Below, piece by piece: positions 45,182 to 57,956 of a stretch of DNA of 64,000 nucleotides (position 1 is the first letter of the stretch; the number at the start of each line of letters is the position of its first letter). Made by a program: the position numbers and the translations under genes. The DNA lies in contig NZ_CP133111.1 in assembly GCF_033001325.1 (NCBI RefSeq), positions 620,001-684,000 on the forward strand, written 5' to 3'. The notes below the pieces were generated by a model. That model saw nothing but the letters and a program-made list of their open reading frames with translations, searched no databases and was not told where the DNA came from. Origin of the DNA: Rhodopseudomonas sp. BAL398 (GTDB lineage Bacteria; Pseudomonadota; Alphaproteobacteria; Rhizobiales; Xanthobacteraceae).

Positions 45182-46390
45182 TCAGGCCAGCCGGCCGTGA
45201 TCGGCGCGCGGCGGCTGCGTTGCGAGGTCCGGCGCGGCGCCAGCGCCGCCGACCCCATGGCGCGCTCGCCGCAAGGCGCCCCGGCTGGCCCGCGCGATGA
45301 AACGCGCCCAGCGCCGCGCCCGCCAGATCGGGCCAAGGTCGGTGGACAGCGCCCGCAGGTGAAACGCCTTGTCGGTCGACCAGGCATCCACCGCGGTCTT
45401 GACCGGGTCGTCGTAGAATGCCGCGATCTTCTCCACGCCCATGCCCGGCGTCGCCAGCCAGGCCGGAATGTGGACATTGCACAGCCGTTCGACGTCGGTG
45501 AACACCTTGTCGGTGCCGGTGCCGCCGGCGGGGCAGGAGGTGCAGAACGCATCGCCGACCAGCACCACGCCCGGCTGGCGGTGGCCTTCGGCCACATAGA
45601 GGTCGGCCGGACGGATATGGACCGGCCCGGCCACTTTGAAGTCGCCGGTGATGTGCGTCAGTCGCGGCATCAGGCCGCGCAAGGCCGCTTCCGGGCTCTC
45701 GCGCATCTGCCCGAACCAGGGATCGTCGAGCCGGCGATATAGCATCAGATTGGCGCGCATCGCCTGGCCGACCGGGAACAGCGTCAGATAGGCCATCCGG
45801 TCGCTGGCGCGCTCCGGGTAATAGGTCAGAGCCGGGAAGGCGAAGCCGGCGCGGCCGACCGGCACCAGATCGAAGCCGAGCGAGACCGAGTGGCACTCGC
45901 TGATCACCCGGTTCTCGATCCCGATCGTGCGGCGCAGGCCCTTATTGAGACCGTTCGCCATCACCACCAGCCGCGCCGAGATGGTCTCGCCGTCCGACAG
46001 GGTGATGCGCTGGCGATCGCGGCTGGTCGCGATCGCGGTGGCCTTGGCGTGGATGCGGACGACCTCCGGCGGAATTTCCGCGCGCAGCGTGGCGACCAGA
46101 TCGTCGTACAGGATGCCGTATTGATCGCTGGGCTTCTTGTCGATCAGCCGGCCGAATCGCGCGATCCAGACCGCGCCGTCATGGGTGGTGGCGCGCAGCA
46201 CCGGCTCGGCCAGCCCGGTCCTGCGCAGGATCGCGATCTGGTCGCCGCCGAGCTTTTCGCAGCGGAAATCCGGCGGATAGACCTTGTGTGGATCGATGAC
46301 GATGGTCGCAACGCCGGCGCGGCCGAGGGCGGCCGCGGCGGTGGAGCCGGCAAGACCGCCGCCGATGATCGCGATATCGGTATAGCGCAT
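45182..46390 (-). CDS. FAD-dependent oxidoreductase (monooxygenase/geranylgeranyl-reductase type)
   Basis: A 402-residue flavoprotein. The ATG at 46390 (MRYTDIAIIGGGLAGS) places the FAD-binding GxGxxG at the N-terminus; the longer frame upstream adds an Arg-rich leader. The FAD motif IIGGGLAGSTAAAAL is followed by a CEKLGGDQ segment and the second FAD contact VLVGDAFCTSCPAGGTGTDK. This places it in the PHBH/geranylgeranyl-reductase superfamily. It converges on the ABC gene with 12 bases between stops. The C-terminal 60 residues are Arg/Ala-rich. Substrate unknown. Confidence 0.85.
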   Translation of the reverse strand: MRYTDIAIIGGGLAGSTAAAALGRAGVATIVIDPHKVYPPDFRCEKLGGDQIAILRRTGLAEPVLRATTHDGAVWIARFGRLIDKKPSDQYGILYDDLVATLRAEIPPEVVRIHAKATAIATSRDRQRITLSDGETISARLVVMANGLNKGLRRTIGIENRVISECHSVSLGFDLVPVGRAGFAFPALTYYPERASDRMAYLTLFPVGQAMRANLMLYRRLDDPWFGQMRESPEAALRGLMPRLTHITGDFKVAGPVHIRPADLYVAEGHRQPGVVLVGDAFCTSCPAGGTGTDKVFTDVERLCNVHIPAWLATPGMGVEKIAAFYDDPVKTAVDAWSTDKAFHLRALSTDLGPIWRARRWARFIARASRGALRRARHGVGGAGAAPDLATQPPRADHGRLA

Positions 46391-46521
46391 GGCGGGCGTC
46401 TCTGTTCGGCGCATCTTTGTCCGGAAAACACCAACAAACCTTGAAGGCCGGCGCCGGGCCGCTAACCCTTTCATTTAACCGGATCGCAATTTCGCCGGTC
46501 CAAGCTGTTCCGGCGCAGCCC

Positions 46522-46576
46522 AAGGATGCAGTCAAGGATGCAGTCAAGGATGCAGCCAGGGATGCGGTCAAGGATC
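46522..46576. repeat. 12-bp tandem repeat, 4.5 copies
   Basis: The unit AAGGATGCAGTC occurs at 46522, 46534, 46546 and 46558 (two later copies with 1-3 changes) with a partial fifth at 46570. Each unit carries an ATG in the frame of the downstream acyltransferase. The length is a multiple of three, so copy changes would not shift that frame. Confidence 0.9.
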
Positions 46577-46585
46577 CGACACGCG

Positions 46586-47725
46586 ATGATTTCGGTCAGC
46601 ATTTGTTCACCAGATTTCGACCTTGGCGCCAATTGGGACGATCTGGTCGGGCGCGCTTCGCCCAACGCCTTCATGAACCCGGCGGCGCTGAAGGCTGCGC
46701 ACGACACCGGATTCGCCCGGATCCACCTGTTATTGGCCTGGGACGATGGCGTCACCCCCCGGCGACTGGCCGGATTGTGGGCCCTGCAGGCCCGCAGGCC
46801 ATTCGCATTGTGGCCGATGCTGCTCGAGGCGCTGCCGCACGCTTACGCATTCCTGTCCAGCCCGGTGCTCGACCCGGCCTATGCCGACCGGGTGATGCCG
46901 GCATTTCTGGCGGCGATCGCAGCCGATCCGGCGCTGCCGAATGTGGTCAGCCTGCGCTCGTTCAATGCTGAATCCCCTGCCTGCGCAGCCTTGCACAAGC
47001 TATTGACCGAAAACGGCAACCCGAATCTGACGCTGGATCAACAGGCGCGCCCAATCGTCACCAGGGAGGCCGGCGTCAAGCGCTCCGGTTCCACCCGCAA
47101 GAAGCTGCGTCAGGACTGGAATCGGCTGGCCGCGCTGGGATCGGTCGAACTCGTCAATGACCGCACCCAAGCCGGGGTTTCTCAGGCGCTGGAGAGCTTT
47201 CTCGCCCTCGAGGCGGCGAGCTGGAAGGGCGCGCGCGGCACTGCGATCCTGTGCGACCGTCACGACACCGCCTTCGTCCGGCGGCTGGTCGGCGAGCTGG
47301 CGGCGCGCGGCGACGCCAGCGTGGCGCTGCTGTGCGTCGATGGCCGCGCCATTGCCGCCCAGGTGCTGATGTATTGCGGCACCGCGGCCTATACCTGGAA
47401 GATCGGCTTCGACGCCGAATTCGCCAAATATTCCCCCGGCGCGCTGCTGGTCGACAAGCTCACCGAGGAGCTGTTTGCTGGCCCGGACATCATGGCGATC
47501 GATTCCTGCTCGGTGCAAGCCAGCTTCATGGCCCAGCTCTGGACCGGACGGCGGCAGATGGTCGACCTGTTGATCGCCGCCGGGCCGGACCAGACGATCT
47601 GCTTTGCGCTCGAGGCGGGGCGTCAACGCGGATATTATTGGTTGCGTGGCCTGCGCAATCGTTTGCGGGCTTGGCGCAACAAGACCCAGCCGGTCAGGGC
47701 CGCCGCGGCGTCGCCCGCATCCTGA
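46586..47725 (+). CDS. FemAB/CelD-type GNAT acyltransferase
   Basis: A 379-residue protein with the Acetyltransf_6 fold seen in cellulose-biosynthesis protein CelD/BcsL and FemAB-like enzymes, which move acyl or aminoacyl groups to polysaccharide or small-molecule acceptors. Typical segments are RKKLRQDWNRLAALG, the RAIAAQVLMYCGTAAYTWKIGFD strand pair, and KYSPGALLVDKLTEELF. The ATG at 46586 lies just after the tandem repeat. In-frame ATGs inside each repeat unit could add up to 20 residues. It is divergent from the flavoprotein. Acceptor unknown. Confidence 0.83.
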   Translation: MISVSICSPDFDLGANWDDLVGRASPNAFMNPAALKAAHDTGFARIHLLLAWDDGVTPRRLAGLWALQARRPFALWPMLLEALPHAYAFLSSPVLDPAYADRVMPAFLAAIAADPALPNVVSLRSFNAESPACAALHKLLTENGNPNLTLDQQARPIVTREAGVKRSGSTRKKLRQDWNRLAALGSVELVNDRTQAGVSQALESFLALEAASWKGARGTAILCDRHDTAFVRRLVGELAARGDASVALLCVDGRAIAAQVLMYCGTAAYTWKIGFDAEFAKYSPGALLVDKLTEELFAGPDIMAIDSCSVQASFMAQLWTGRRQMVDLLIAAGPDQTICFALEAGRQRGYYWLRGLRNRLRAWRNKTQPVRAAAASPAS

Positions 47726-48425
47726 GTCGGCCCAAGATATTGCCCGGGTAATATTAAGGGCGCTGGCGGGCACCGGATCGCCGGGCGATTCGCCAATATT
47801 CAGCACGGCTTGGGCTGATTTCCTGATTCGTTAGGGAAGGGTGCGCTCGATTCGGGCTCTGGGCGGTTTTCGTCGCCAAATCCCGCGCTCCGGGCCACAA
47901 ACGACCGTCGCAGAACCGGCCGCACCGCAGCAAATTACACGCGGATTGCAACGTTTGCGCGACAATTTGCGGTCAATTCAAGAAGTGCTTCTGCCACGGC
48001 GGTTTTGCTTGACTTGGCTAGGCCCCGCCGATAAAACGCGCCTACTTCAAGACAGGCGGTGAGCTTCGCCAGTGTCGGAACGGATCACCCAGTAACTCCT
48101 TCGGGACGAATGGGCACCAACCTCGACCTAAGTCGCTCAGACGCTGTCTAAATAAGCCAGGCAATGCCAGGACGTTACTCGTTCTCTTGAGTATGTCTCT
48201 CGAGAACGGTTTTGGATGCATGACCTCGGTCGGGGCAGGCCAGCGCAAGCTGGGCGGTCTAAACTGCGGTCCTCTGTGGCGTGCAAGCGCTTTCCGCTCA
48301 GTGATGAGTGGTTGGCGCGATTTCGCTTTGCGTGGATGAGCGCGAGTGACCGATGGGGCGGGTGGCTCCGAACGAATTTTGCGAAGCCGGTTTAAGGTTT
48401 CGCGCGAACAAGGGTGAAGGCGAAG
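47726..48425. other. Long leader/promoter region of the str operon
   Basis: 700 bases with no gene. Short frames on both strands are Arg-rich and lack ribosome sites. The promoter at 48009 is described separately. From 48030 to 48425 there is about 390 bases of untranslated leader with scattered small inverted repeats but no clear single structure. Confidence 0.5.
48009..48036 (+). promoter_or_regulatory. Candidate strong promoter of rpsL-rpsG-fusA-tuf
   Basis: TTGACT (48009-48014), 16-base spacer, ATAAAA (48031-48036). Near-consensus -35 and an AT-rich -10 in a GC-rich region. It is the best sigma-70 match in the 700-base gap. Confidence 0.55.
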
Positions 48426-49281
<856 letters not shown>

Positions 49282-49311
49282 CGGCGAAACAACGGATTTA
49301 AGGACGAGCCC

Positions 49312-51384
<2,073 letters not shown>

Positions 51385-51424
51385 TTGACGCTGACGATAG
51401 TCGGCGACTGAACGGAGAAGTGTC

Positions 51425-52615
51425 ATGGCCAAAGCAAAGTTTGAACGAAACAAGCCGCATTGCAACATCGGGACGATTGGTCACGTTGACCACGGCAAGA
51501 CGTCGCTGACGGCGGCGATCACCAAGGTGTTGGCGGAAACGGGCGGTGCGACGTTCACGGCCTATGACCAGATCGACAAGGCGCCCGAGGAAAAAGCGCG
51601 CGGCATCACGATCTCGACGGCTCATGTCGAATACGAGACCGCGAACCGGCATTACGCCCACGTCGATTGCCCCGGCCACGCCGATTATGTGAAGAACATG
51701 ATCACCGGTGCGGCGCAGATGGATGGCGGCATTCTTGTCGTGTCCGCCGCCGACGGCCCGATGCCGCAGACCCGCGAGCACATCCTGCTGGCGCGCCAGG
51801 TCGGCGTGCCGGCGCTGGTCGTGTTCCTCAACAAGTGCGACATGGTCGACGATCCGGAACTGCTCGAACTGGTCGAGATGGAAGTGCGTGAGCTTCTGTC
51901 GAAGTACGACTTCCCGGGCGATGACATTCCGATCATCAAGGGCTCGGCGCTGGCCGCGCTCGAGAACAAGGATCCGAAGCTCGGTCACGACGCCATCCTC
52001 GAACTGATGAAGGCGGTCGACTCCTACATTCCGCAGCCGGAACGTCCGATCGATCAGCCGTTCCTGATGCCGGTCGAAGACGTGTTCTCGATCTCTGGTC
52101 GTGGCACCGTGGTCACCGGCCGCGTCGAGCGCGGCATCATCAAGGTCGGCGAGGAAATCGAAATCGTCGGCCTGCGTGACACGGTGAAGACCATCGTCAC
52201 TGGCGTCGAAATGTTCCGCAAGCTGTTGGATCAGGGCCAGGCCGGCGACAATATCGGCGCGCTGCTGCGCGGCACCAAGCGCGAGGAAGTCGAGCGCGGT
52301 CAGGTGTTGTGCAAGCCCGGTTCGGTCAAGCCGCACACCAAGTTCAAGGCCGAGGCCTATATCCTGACCAAGGAAGAGGGCGGTCGTCACACCCCGTTCT
52401 TCACCAACTATCGGCCGCAGTTCTACTTCCGCACCACCGACGTCACCGGCGTCGTGCATCTGCCGGAAGGCACCGAGATGGTGATGCCGGGCGATAACAT
52501 CGCCATGGAAGTGCACCTGATCGTGCCGATCGCGATGGAAGAAAAGCTGCGCTTCGCGATCCGCGAAGGTGGCCGTACCGTCGGCGCCGGCGTCGTGGCC
52601 AGCATCATCGAGTAA
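51425..52615 (+). CDS. tuf: Elongation factor Tu (copy 2, str operon)
   Basis: Same 396-residue product as the copy at 14106, with [16 protein letters not shown] and NKCDM. It has TAA as its stop where copy 1 has TGA. The first 173 coding bases match copy 1 exactly, and the remaining differences, about 28, are all silent and come in clusters. The pattern suggests recent gene conversion across the 5' part. It is followed by a perfect 12-bp hairpin before rpsJ. Confidence 0.98.
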   Translation: MAKAKFERNKPHCNIGTIGHVDHGKTSLTAAITKVLAETGGATFTAYDQIDKAPEEKARGITISTAHVEYETANRHYAHVDCPGHADYVKNMITGAAQMDGGILVVSAADGPMPQTREHILLARQVGVPALVVFLNKCDMVDDPELLELVEMEVRELLSKYDFPGDDIPIIKGSALAALENKDPKLGHDAILELMKAVDSYIPQPERPIDQPFLMPVEDVFSISGRGTVVTGRVERGIIKVGEEIEIVGLRDTVKTIVTGVEMFRKLLDQGQAGDNIGALLRGTKREEVERGQVLCKPGSVKPHTKFKAEAYILTKEEGGRHTPFFTNYRPQFYFRTTDVTGVVHLPEGTEMVMPGDNIAMEVHLIVPIAMEEKLRFAIREGGRTVGAGVVASIIE

Positions 52616-52631
52616 GCAGAGCGAGCAGCAG

Positions 52632-52658
52632 GTGGCGAATGATCCGATCATTCGCCAC
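52632..52658 (+). terminator. Perfect hairpin between tuf and rpsJ
   Basis: GTGGCGAATGAT (52632-52643) pairs with ATCATTCGCCAC (52647-52658) around a CCG loop, a 12-bp perfect stem. No T-run follows, and rpsJ starts 37 bases later. It may partly terminate the str transcript or be an mRNA processing or protein-binding site for the S10 operon. Confidence 0.55.
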
Positions 52659-52694
52659 TCGCCATCTCACCGACGACAAAGAAAGACAGCGGCA

Positions 52695-53003
52695 ATGAAC
52701 GGCCAGAATATTCGCATTCGCCTCAAGGCGTTCGATCATCGGATCCTCGATGCGTCGACGCGTGAGATCGTCAGCACGGCGAAGCGTACCGGGGCTCAGG
52801 TGCGCGGACCGATCCCGCTGCCGACCCGGATCGAGAAATTCACCGTCAACCGTTCGCCTCACGTCGACAAGAAGAGCCGCGAGCAGTTTGAGATGCGCAC
52901 TCACAAGCGTCTTCTCGATATCGTCGATCCGACACCGCAGACAGTCGATGCTTTGATGAAGCTCGATCTGGCCGCCGGCGTCGACGTCGAAATCAAGCTC
53001 TGA
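52695..53003 (+). CDS. rpsJ: 30S ribosomal protein S10 (NusE)
   Basis: Small-subunit head protein, also the antitermination partner of NusB and a NusG contact. 102 residues from ATG 52695 ([16 protein letters not shown]). Conserved: [20 protein letters not shown]. It opens the S10 block. The longer upstream frame is a run-through from tuf and is not used. Confidence 0.98.
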   Translation: MNGQNIRIRLKAFDHRILDASTREIVSTAKRTGAQVRGPIPLPTRIEKFTVNRSPHVDKKSREQFEMRTHKRLLDIVDPTPQTVDALMKLDLAAGVDVEIKL

Positions 53004-53055
53004 GATTTTAGGACCCGTCCGAGTTTAACGGACAGAAAGAACAGGAAGCACGCCG

Positions 53056-53805
53056 ATGCGCTCCGGAGTGATCGCACAAAAGGTCGGGATGACGCGGGTC
53101 TTTACAGAGACCGGCGAACATATCCCCGTGACCGTGCTCAAGCTGGGCAATTGCCAGGTGTTAGGCCACCGGACCAGCGAGAAAAACGGATACGTCGCAC
53201 TGCAGCTCGGTTCGGGCGTGCGCAAGACCGTTTATTTGCCGAAGGCTGAACGCGGCCAGTTCGCAGTCGCCAAGGTTGAACCCAAGCGCAAGGTCGCCGA
53301 GTTCCGCGTGTCTGAAGACGCGCTGATCCCGGTCGGCGCCGAGATCCAGGCGGACCATTTCGTGGTCGGTCAGTTTGTCGACGTCACCGGCACCTCGGTC
53401 GGCAAGGGCTTTGCGGGTGGTATCAAGCGCTGGAACTTCGGTGGCCTTCGCGCCACCCACGGCGTCTCGGTATCGCATCGTTCGATCGGTTCGACCGGTG
53501 GCCGTCAGGACCCGGGCAAGACCTTCAAGAACAAGAAGATGCCCGGTCACATGGGCGTCGATCGCATCACCACGCTGAACCTTCGGGTTGTGCAGCTGGA
53601 TGTCGAGCGCGGTTTGATCCTGGTCGAGGGCGCCGTTCCCGGCTCCAAGGGCGGCTGGATCGCGGTGCGCGACGCGGTGAAAAAGGCGTTGCCGAAGGAA
53701 GCTCCGCAGCCCGGCAAGTTCCGGCTGGTGGATGGCGGCGGCGAAGCGGCCAGTGGTTCGGAAACCACTGCCGAGGCGCCTGCCACCGAGCAGGAGGGCG
53801 TGTGA
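53056..53805 (+). CDS. rplC: 50S ribosomal protein L3
   Basis: Core 50S assembly protein near the peptidyl-transferase centre. 249 residues, including a C-terminal extension rich in Ala/Glu (about 35 residues after KFRLVDGGG) that is common in alphaproteobacteria. Conserved: [18 protein letters not shown] and [13 protein letters not shown]. It is followed one base after its stop by rplD. Confidence 0.97.
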   Translation: MRSGVIAQKVGMTRVFTETGEHIPVTVLKLGNCQVLGHRTSEKNGYVALQLGSGVRKTVYLPKAERGQFAVAKVEPKRKVAEFRVSEDALIPVGAEIQADHFVVGQFVDVTGTSVGKGFAGGIKRWNFGGLRATHGVSVSHRSIGSTGGRQDPGKTFKNKKMPGHMGVDRITTLNLRVVQLDVERGLILVEGAVPGSKGGWIAVRDAVKKALPKEAPQPGKFRLVDGGGEAASGSETTAEAPATEQEGV

Positions 53806-53806
53806 G

Positions 53807-54427
53807 ATGGAATTGAAAATCACTACGCTTGAAGGCAAGGAAGCCGGTTCGGTCCAGCTGTCGGACGAGATCTTCGGTCTCGACCCGCGCAAGGACATCA
53901 TCCAGCGCTGCGTCAATTGGCAGCTCGCCAAGCGTCAGGCCGGCACCCACAAGACCAAGGGGCGCGCCGAGATCTGGCGCACCGGCAAGAAGATGTACAA
54001 GCAGAAGGGCACCGGCGGCGCCCGTCACGGTTCGCAGCGCGTGCCGCAGTTCCGCGGTGGTGGCCGTGCATTCGGTCCGGTCGTGCGCTCGCATGCGTTC
54101 GATCTGCCGAAGAAGGTTCGGGCCCTGGCGCTGCGCCATGCACTGTCGGCCAAGGCCAAGGACGGCGGCTTGATCGTGATCGATTCCGCGACGCTGGAAT
54201 CGGCCAAGACCAAGGCTCTGATCGGGCACTTCTCGGGTCTCGGCCTGACCAATGCGCTGATCGTCGACGGCGCGGAGCTGCATAACGGTTTCGCCGTCGC
54301 GGCCCGCAACATTCCGAACATCGACGTGCTGCCGATCCAGGGCATCAACGTCTACGACATTCTGCGTCGCCAGAAGTTGGTGTTGACCAAGGCGGCTGTC
54401 GATGCGTTGGAGGCGCGCTTCAAATGA
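53807..54427 (+). CDS. rplD: 50S ribosomal protein L4
   Basis: Lines the exit tunnel. 206 residues from ATG 53807. The tunnel loop contains [20 protein letters not shown] and [10 protein letters not shown]. In E. coli L4 represses the S10 operon; no such leader structure is proven here. Its end overlaps rplW by four bases (ATGA). Confidence 0.97.
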   Translation: MELKITTLEGKEAGSVQLSDEIFGLDPRKDIIQRCVNWQLAKRQAGTHKTKGRAEIWRTGKKMYKQKGTGGARHGSQRVPQFRGGGRAFGPVVRSHAFDLPKKVRALALRHALSAKAKDGGLIVIDSATLESAKTKALIGHFSGLGLTNALIVDGAELHNGFAVAARNIPNIDVLPIQGINVYDILRRQKLVLTKAAVDALEARFK

Positions 54428-54723
54428 AAAACATCGACCCGCGCCACTACGACATCATCGTCTCGCCGGTGGTGACAGAAAAGGCCACGATGGCCTCGGA
54501 GCACAACAAGGTCGTGTTCCGGGTGGCCAGCAAGGCGACCAAGCCGCAGATCAAGGAAGCGGTCGAGAAATTGTTCGACGTCAAGGTGAAGAGCGTGAAC
54601 ACGCTGGTGCGGAAGGGCAAGTCCAAGGTCTTCCGCGGCCGGTTCGGTTCGCAGTCGGACGTCAAGCGTGCGATCGTGACCCTCGAAGAGGGCCACCGCA
54701 TCGACGTGACCACCGGGCTATAA
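54424..54723 (+). CDS. rplW: 50S ribosomal protein L23
   Basis: Sits at the tunnel exit and docks trigger factor and SRP. 99 residues. It begins [20 protein letters not shown] and has the conserved loop [19 protein letters not shown]. Start coupled to the rplD stop. Confidence 0.97.
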   Translation: MKNIDPRHYDIIVSPVVTEKATMASEHNKVVFRVASKATKPQIKEAVEKLFDVKVKSVNTLVRKGKSKVFRGRFGSQSDVKRAIVTLEEGHRIDVTTGL

Positions 54724-54736
54724 GGCGGATACGACG

Positions 54737-55573
54737 ATGGCATTGAAAAAATATAATCCCACGACGCCAGGCCAGCGCCAGCTGGTGTTGGTCGATCGCT
54801 CGGCGCTCTATAAGGGCAAGCCGCTCAAGTCGCTGACCGAGGGCAAGCATTCCGCGGGCGGTCGCAACAACACCGGTCGCATCGTGGTGCGGTTTCGCGG
54901 CGGTGGTCACAAACAGACCTACCGTGTCGTCGATTTCAAGCGCACCAAGGTCGACATGCCGGCCACGGTCGAGCGGCTGGAATACGATCCGAACCGAACC
55001 GCCTTCATCGCGTTGGTGAAGTACACCGACGGCACCCAGTCCTATATCCTGGCGCCGCAGCGGCTCGCGGTTGGCGACCAGGTGATCGCCGGCAACTATG
55101 TCGACGTGAAGCCCGGCAATGTGATGCCGCTCGGCAACATGCCGATCGGCACCATCATCCACAATGTGGAATTGAAGATCGGGAAGGGCGGCCAGATCGC
55201 CCGTTCGGCCGGGACCTACGCCCAGCTGGTCGGTCGCGACCATGATTACGTCATCGTCCGGCTCAATTCGGGCGAGCAGCGCCTGGTTCACGGCCGCTGC
55301 ACGGCGACGATCGGTGCGGTGTCGAACCCGGACCATATGAACATTTCGATCGGCAAGGCCGGTCGTAATCGCTGGCTCGGTCACAAGCCGCATAACCGCG
55401 GCGTGTCGATGAACCCGGTCGACCATCCGCACGGCGGCGGCGAAGGCCGTTCTTCGGGCGGACGGCATCCGGTGACGCCTTGGGGCAAGCCGACCAAGGG
55501 CAAGAAGACACGTTCGAACAAGTCGACCAACAAATTCATTCTCATCAGCCGCCACAAGCGGAAGAAGAAGTAA
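54737..55573 (+). CDS. rplB: 50S ribosomal protein L2
   Basis: Needed for subunit association and peptidyl-transferase centre assembly. 278 residues. It has the [19 protein letters not shown] motif and the L2 signature [18 protein letters not shown], including the essential His. The C-terminus is lysine-rich. Confidence 0.98.
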   Translation: MALKKYNPTTPGQRQLVLVDRSALYKGKPLKSLTEGKHSAGGRNNTGRIVVRFRGGGHKQTYRVVDFKRTKVDMPATVERLEYDPNRTAFIALVKYTDGTQSYILAPQRLAVGDQVIAGNYVDVKPGNVMPLGNMPIGTIIHNVELKIGKGGQIARSAGTYAQLVGRDHDYVIVRLNSGEQRLVHGRCTATIGAVSNPDHMNISIGKAGRNRWLGHKPHNRGVSMNPVDHPHGGGEGRSSGGRHPVTPWGKPTKGKKTRSNKSTNKFILISRHKRKKK

Positions 55574-55585
55574 GGAACGCCGGAC

Positions 55586-55864
55586 ATGGTTCGCTCAGTC
55601 TGGAAAGGCCCTTTCGTCGAAGGCTCCCTGCTCAAGAAGGCAGATGTCGCGCGCGCCTCGGGTCGTCATGACGTCATCAAGATCTGGAGCCGTCGCTCGA
55701 CCATCCTGCCGCAATTCGTCGGTCTGGTGTTCGGGGTATACAACGGTCAGAAACACGTGCCGGTGTCGGTCAACGAGGAAATGGTGGGTCACAAGTTCGG
55801 CGAGTTCTCGCCGACCCGGACCTTCCACGGCCATTCGGGCGACAAGAAAGCCAAGAAGGGTTGA
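55586..55864 (+). CDS. rpsS: 30S ribosomal protein S19
   Basis: Head protein of the 30S. 92 residues. It starts [13 protein letters not shown] and ends with a lysine-rich tail (GDKKAKKG). The signature [15 protein letters not shown] is intact. It is tightly linked to rplB and rplV. Confidence 0.97.
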   Translation: MVRSVWKGPFVEGSLLKKADVARASGRHDVIKIWSRRSTILPQFVGLVFGVYNGQKHVPVSVNEEMVGHKFGEFSPTRTFHGHSGDKKAKKG

Positions 55865-55874
55865 GGACTAAGCT

Positions 55875-56261
55875 ATGAGCAAACCAAAGCGCGAACGCAG
55901 CCTCCCCGATAATGAGGCAAAGGCGATTGCAAAGATGCTGCGGGTCAGCCCGCAGAAGCTTAATCTCGTCGCTCAGCTGATTCGCGGCAGGAAGGCTGCT
56001 GCCGCGCTCGCGGATCTGCAGTTTTCGCGCAAGCGGATCGCGGTCGACGTGAAGAAGTGTCTGGAGTCCGCGATCGCCAACGCGGAGAACAACCACGATC
56101 TCGACGTCGACGCCTTGATCGTGTCCGAGGCCCATGTCGGCAAGGGCATCGTGATGAAGCGTTTCTCCCCGCGCGGCCGTGGCCGTTCGGGACGTATTCT
56201 TAAACCATTCGCGCAGCTGACGATTGTCGTTCGTCAGGTCGAAGCCGAAGCAAGCGCTTAA
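55875..56261 (+). CDS. rplV: 50S ribosomal protein L22
   Basis: Extends a beta-hairpin into the exit tunnel. 128 residues. The [19 protein letters not shown] segment and the tunnel loop [14 protein letters not shown] are conserved, with no macrolide-resistance-type insertion seen. It is 23 bases upstream of rpsC. Confidence 0.97.
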   Translation: MSKPKRERSLPDNEAKAIAKMLRVSPQKLNLVAQLIRGRKAAAALADLQFSRKRIAVDVKKCLESAIANAENNHDLDVDALIVSEAHVGKGIVMKRFSPRGRGRSGRILKPFAQLTIVVRQVEAEASA

Positions 56262-56284
56262 AGCCAGGGCGCGGGAGACTTTCG

Positions 56285-56983
56285 ATGGGTCAGAAGATCA
56301 ATCCAATCGGGCTGCGTCTGGGCATTAACCGGACCTGGGATTCCCGTTGGTATGCCGGGAAGAACGAGTACGGCAAGCTGCTGCACGAGGACGTCAAGAT
56401 CCGCGAAGTCCTGCACAAGGAATTGAAGCAGGCCGCCGTGGCTCGGATCGTGATCGAGCGCCCGCACAAGAAGTGCCGCGTGACGATCCACTCCGCGCGT
56501 CCCGGCGTCGTGATCGGCAAGAAGGGCGCCGACATCGATCGGCTGCGCAAGAAGGTCGCCGACATCACCGCGTCGGACGTCGTCATCAACATCGTCGAAA
56601 TCCGCAAGCCGGAGCTCGACGCCACGTTGGTCGCCGAATCGATCGCCCAGCAGCTCGAGCGCCGCGTCGCGTTCCGCCGCGCCATGAAGCGCGCCGTGCA
56701 GTCGGCGATGCGTCTGGGTGCCGAGGGCATTCGTATCAATTGTTCGGGCCGTCTCGGCGGCGCCGAAATCGCGCGGATGGAGTGGTATCGCGAAGGTCGC
56801 GTGCCGTTGCATACGCTGCGCGCCGACATCGACTATGGTGTCGCCACCGCATTCACCACGTTCGGCACCTGCGGCGTCAAGGTCTGGATCTTCAAGGGCG
56901 AAATCCTCGAACACGATCCGATGGCCCAAGACAAGCGCCAGGCCGAGGGTGACAATTCCCGGCCGCGTCGCGACGCCGCTTGA
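56285..56983 (+). CDS. rpsC: 30S ribosomal protein S3
   Basis: mRNA-entry protein with helicase activity. 232 residues. The KH domain contains [13 protein letters not shown], and the C-terminal part has [13 protein letters not shown]. The tail is rich in Arg/Asp. A palindromic repeat follows before rplP, which is unusual within a ribosomal operon. Confidence 0.97.
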   Translation: MGQKINPIGLRLGINRTWDSRWYAGKNEYGKLLHEDVKIREVLHKELKQAAVARIVIERPHKKCRVTIHSARPGVVIGKKGADIDRLRKKVADITASDVVINIVEIRKPELDATLVAESIAQQLERRVAFRRAMKRAVQSAMRLGAEGIRINCSGRLGGAEIARMEWYREGRVPLHTLRADIDYGVATAFTTFGTCGVKVWIFKGEILEHDPMAQDKRQAEGDNSRPRRDAA

Positions 56984-56989
56984 TCGACA

Positions 56990-57034
56990 GCATGATCCCG
57001 AAAAGTGGGCACCGGTTTTCGGGCCAGATCATGC
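56990..57034. repeat. Rhizobiales palindrome inserted between rpsC and rplP
   Basis: Nested stems GCATGATC/GATCATGC (56990-56997, 57027-57034) and CCGAAAA/TTTTCGG (56998-57004, 57016-57022), with an inner GTGGGCACCGG segment. This GATCATGC-GAAAAGTGGG type is common in Rhizobiales genomes. It splits an otherwise tight ribosomal operon. Confidence 0.85.
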
Positions 57035-57063
57035 GCAAGACAGAAGGTTTGAGGGCGTAAGCC

Positions 57064-57477
57064 ATGATGCAACCAAAGAAGACCAAGTTCCGCAAGGCGC
57101 ATAAGGGCCGTATCCACGGCGTTGCGACCTCGGGCGCGACCTTGTCGTTCGGCCAGTTCGGGCTGAAGGCGATGGCGCCGGAGCGTATCACCGCCCGTCA
57201 GATCGAAGCCGCCCGTCGCGCGCTGACCCGTCACATGAAGCGCGCCGGCCGGGTCTGGATCCGGATCTTCCCGGACGTGCCGGTGTCGAAGAAGCCCGCC
57301 GAAGTTCGAATGGGCTCCGGCAAGGGCACCCCGGAATTGTGGGTTGCCCGCGTCAAGCCTGGCCGGGTGATCTTCGAGATCGACGGCGTCACCCCGCAAG
57401 TCGCCAAGGAAGCGTTCACGCTGGCTGCCGCCAAACTGCCGATCAAGACGCGTTTCGTCACGCGTATCGCGGAATAG
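57064..57477 (+). CDS. rplP: 50S ribosomal protein L16
   Basis: Helps place A-site tRNA. 137 residues. It starts [19 protein letters not shown]; the second Met is an equally good start. Conserved: [19 protein letters not shown] and [17 protein letters not shown]. The stop lies 10 bases before rpmC. Confidence 0.97.
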   Translation: MMQPKKTKFRKAHKGRIHGVATSGATLSFGQFGLKAMAPERITARQIEAARRALTRHMKRAGRVWIRIFPDVPVSKKPAEVRMGSGKGTPELWVARVKPGRVIFEIDGVTPQVAKEAFTLAAAKLPIKTRFVTRIAE

Positions 57478-57487
57478 GATGACGATC

Positions 57488-57697
57488 ATGGCCGATTTGA
57501 AAACCGCCGATATCCGCGCGATGAGCCCCGATCAGATGGACGACGCCGTCCTCAATCTGAAGAAGGAGCGCTTCAACCTGCGGTTCCAGCGCGCCACCGG
57601 GCAGCTCGAGAACACCTCGCGTCTGCGCGAAGCCCGCCGCGACATCGCCCGCATCAAGACCGTCGCCGCGCAGAAGCGCGACGCGAAGACGAAGTAA
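57488..57697 (+). CDS. rpmC: 50S ribosomal protein L29
   Basis: Small two-helix protein near the tunnel exit. 69 residues from ATG 57488 ([12 protein letters not shown]). It has the [19 protein letters not shown] segment typical of L29. Confidence 0.95.
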   Translation: MADLKTADIRAMSPDQMDDAVLNLKKERFNLRFQRATGQLENTSRLREARRDIARIKTVAAQKRDAKTK

Positions 57698-57707
57698 GGG
57701 ACCCGAC

Positions 57708-57956
57708 ATGCCGAAACGTACGCTGCAAGGCTTGGTCGTGAGTGACAAGCAAGCCAAGACTGTCGTGGTGCGGGTTGACCGCCGCTTCACCCATCCGATC
57801 TACAAGAAGACCATTCGACGCTCCAAGAACTACCATGCCCACGACGAGAACAACGAGTTCAAGCCGGGGGACATCGTGTGGATCGAGGAGAGCAAGCCGA
57901 TCTCGAGGTTGAAGCGCTGGACCGTGGTCCGGGGCGAACAGAAGAAGACCGCCTAA
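57708..57956 (+). CDS. rpsQ: 30S ribosomal protein S17
   Basis: Primary 16S-binding protein. 82 residues. It has the [20 protein letters not shown] and [11 protein letters not shown] stretches. Its 3' end leads into a short tandem duplication before rplN. Confidence 0.97.
   Translation: MPKRTLQGLVVSDKQAKTVVVRVDRRFTHPIYKKTIRRSKNYHAHDENNEFKPGDIVWIEESKPISRLKRWTVVRGEQKKTA

Noticed and set aside
46417-46971. A frame giving KDAVKDA repeats like a LEA protein
   Set aside because: The repeats are simply the 12-bp tandem repeat read in another frame, and the frame then runs into the out-of-phase acyltransferase gene.
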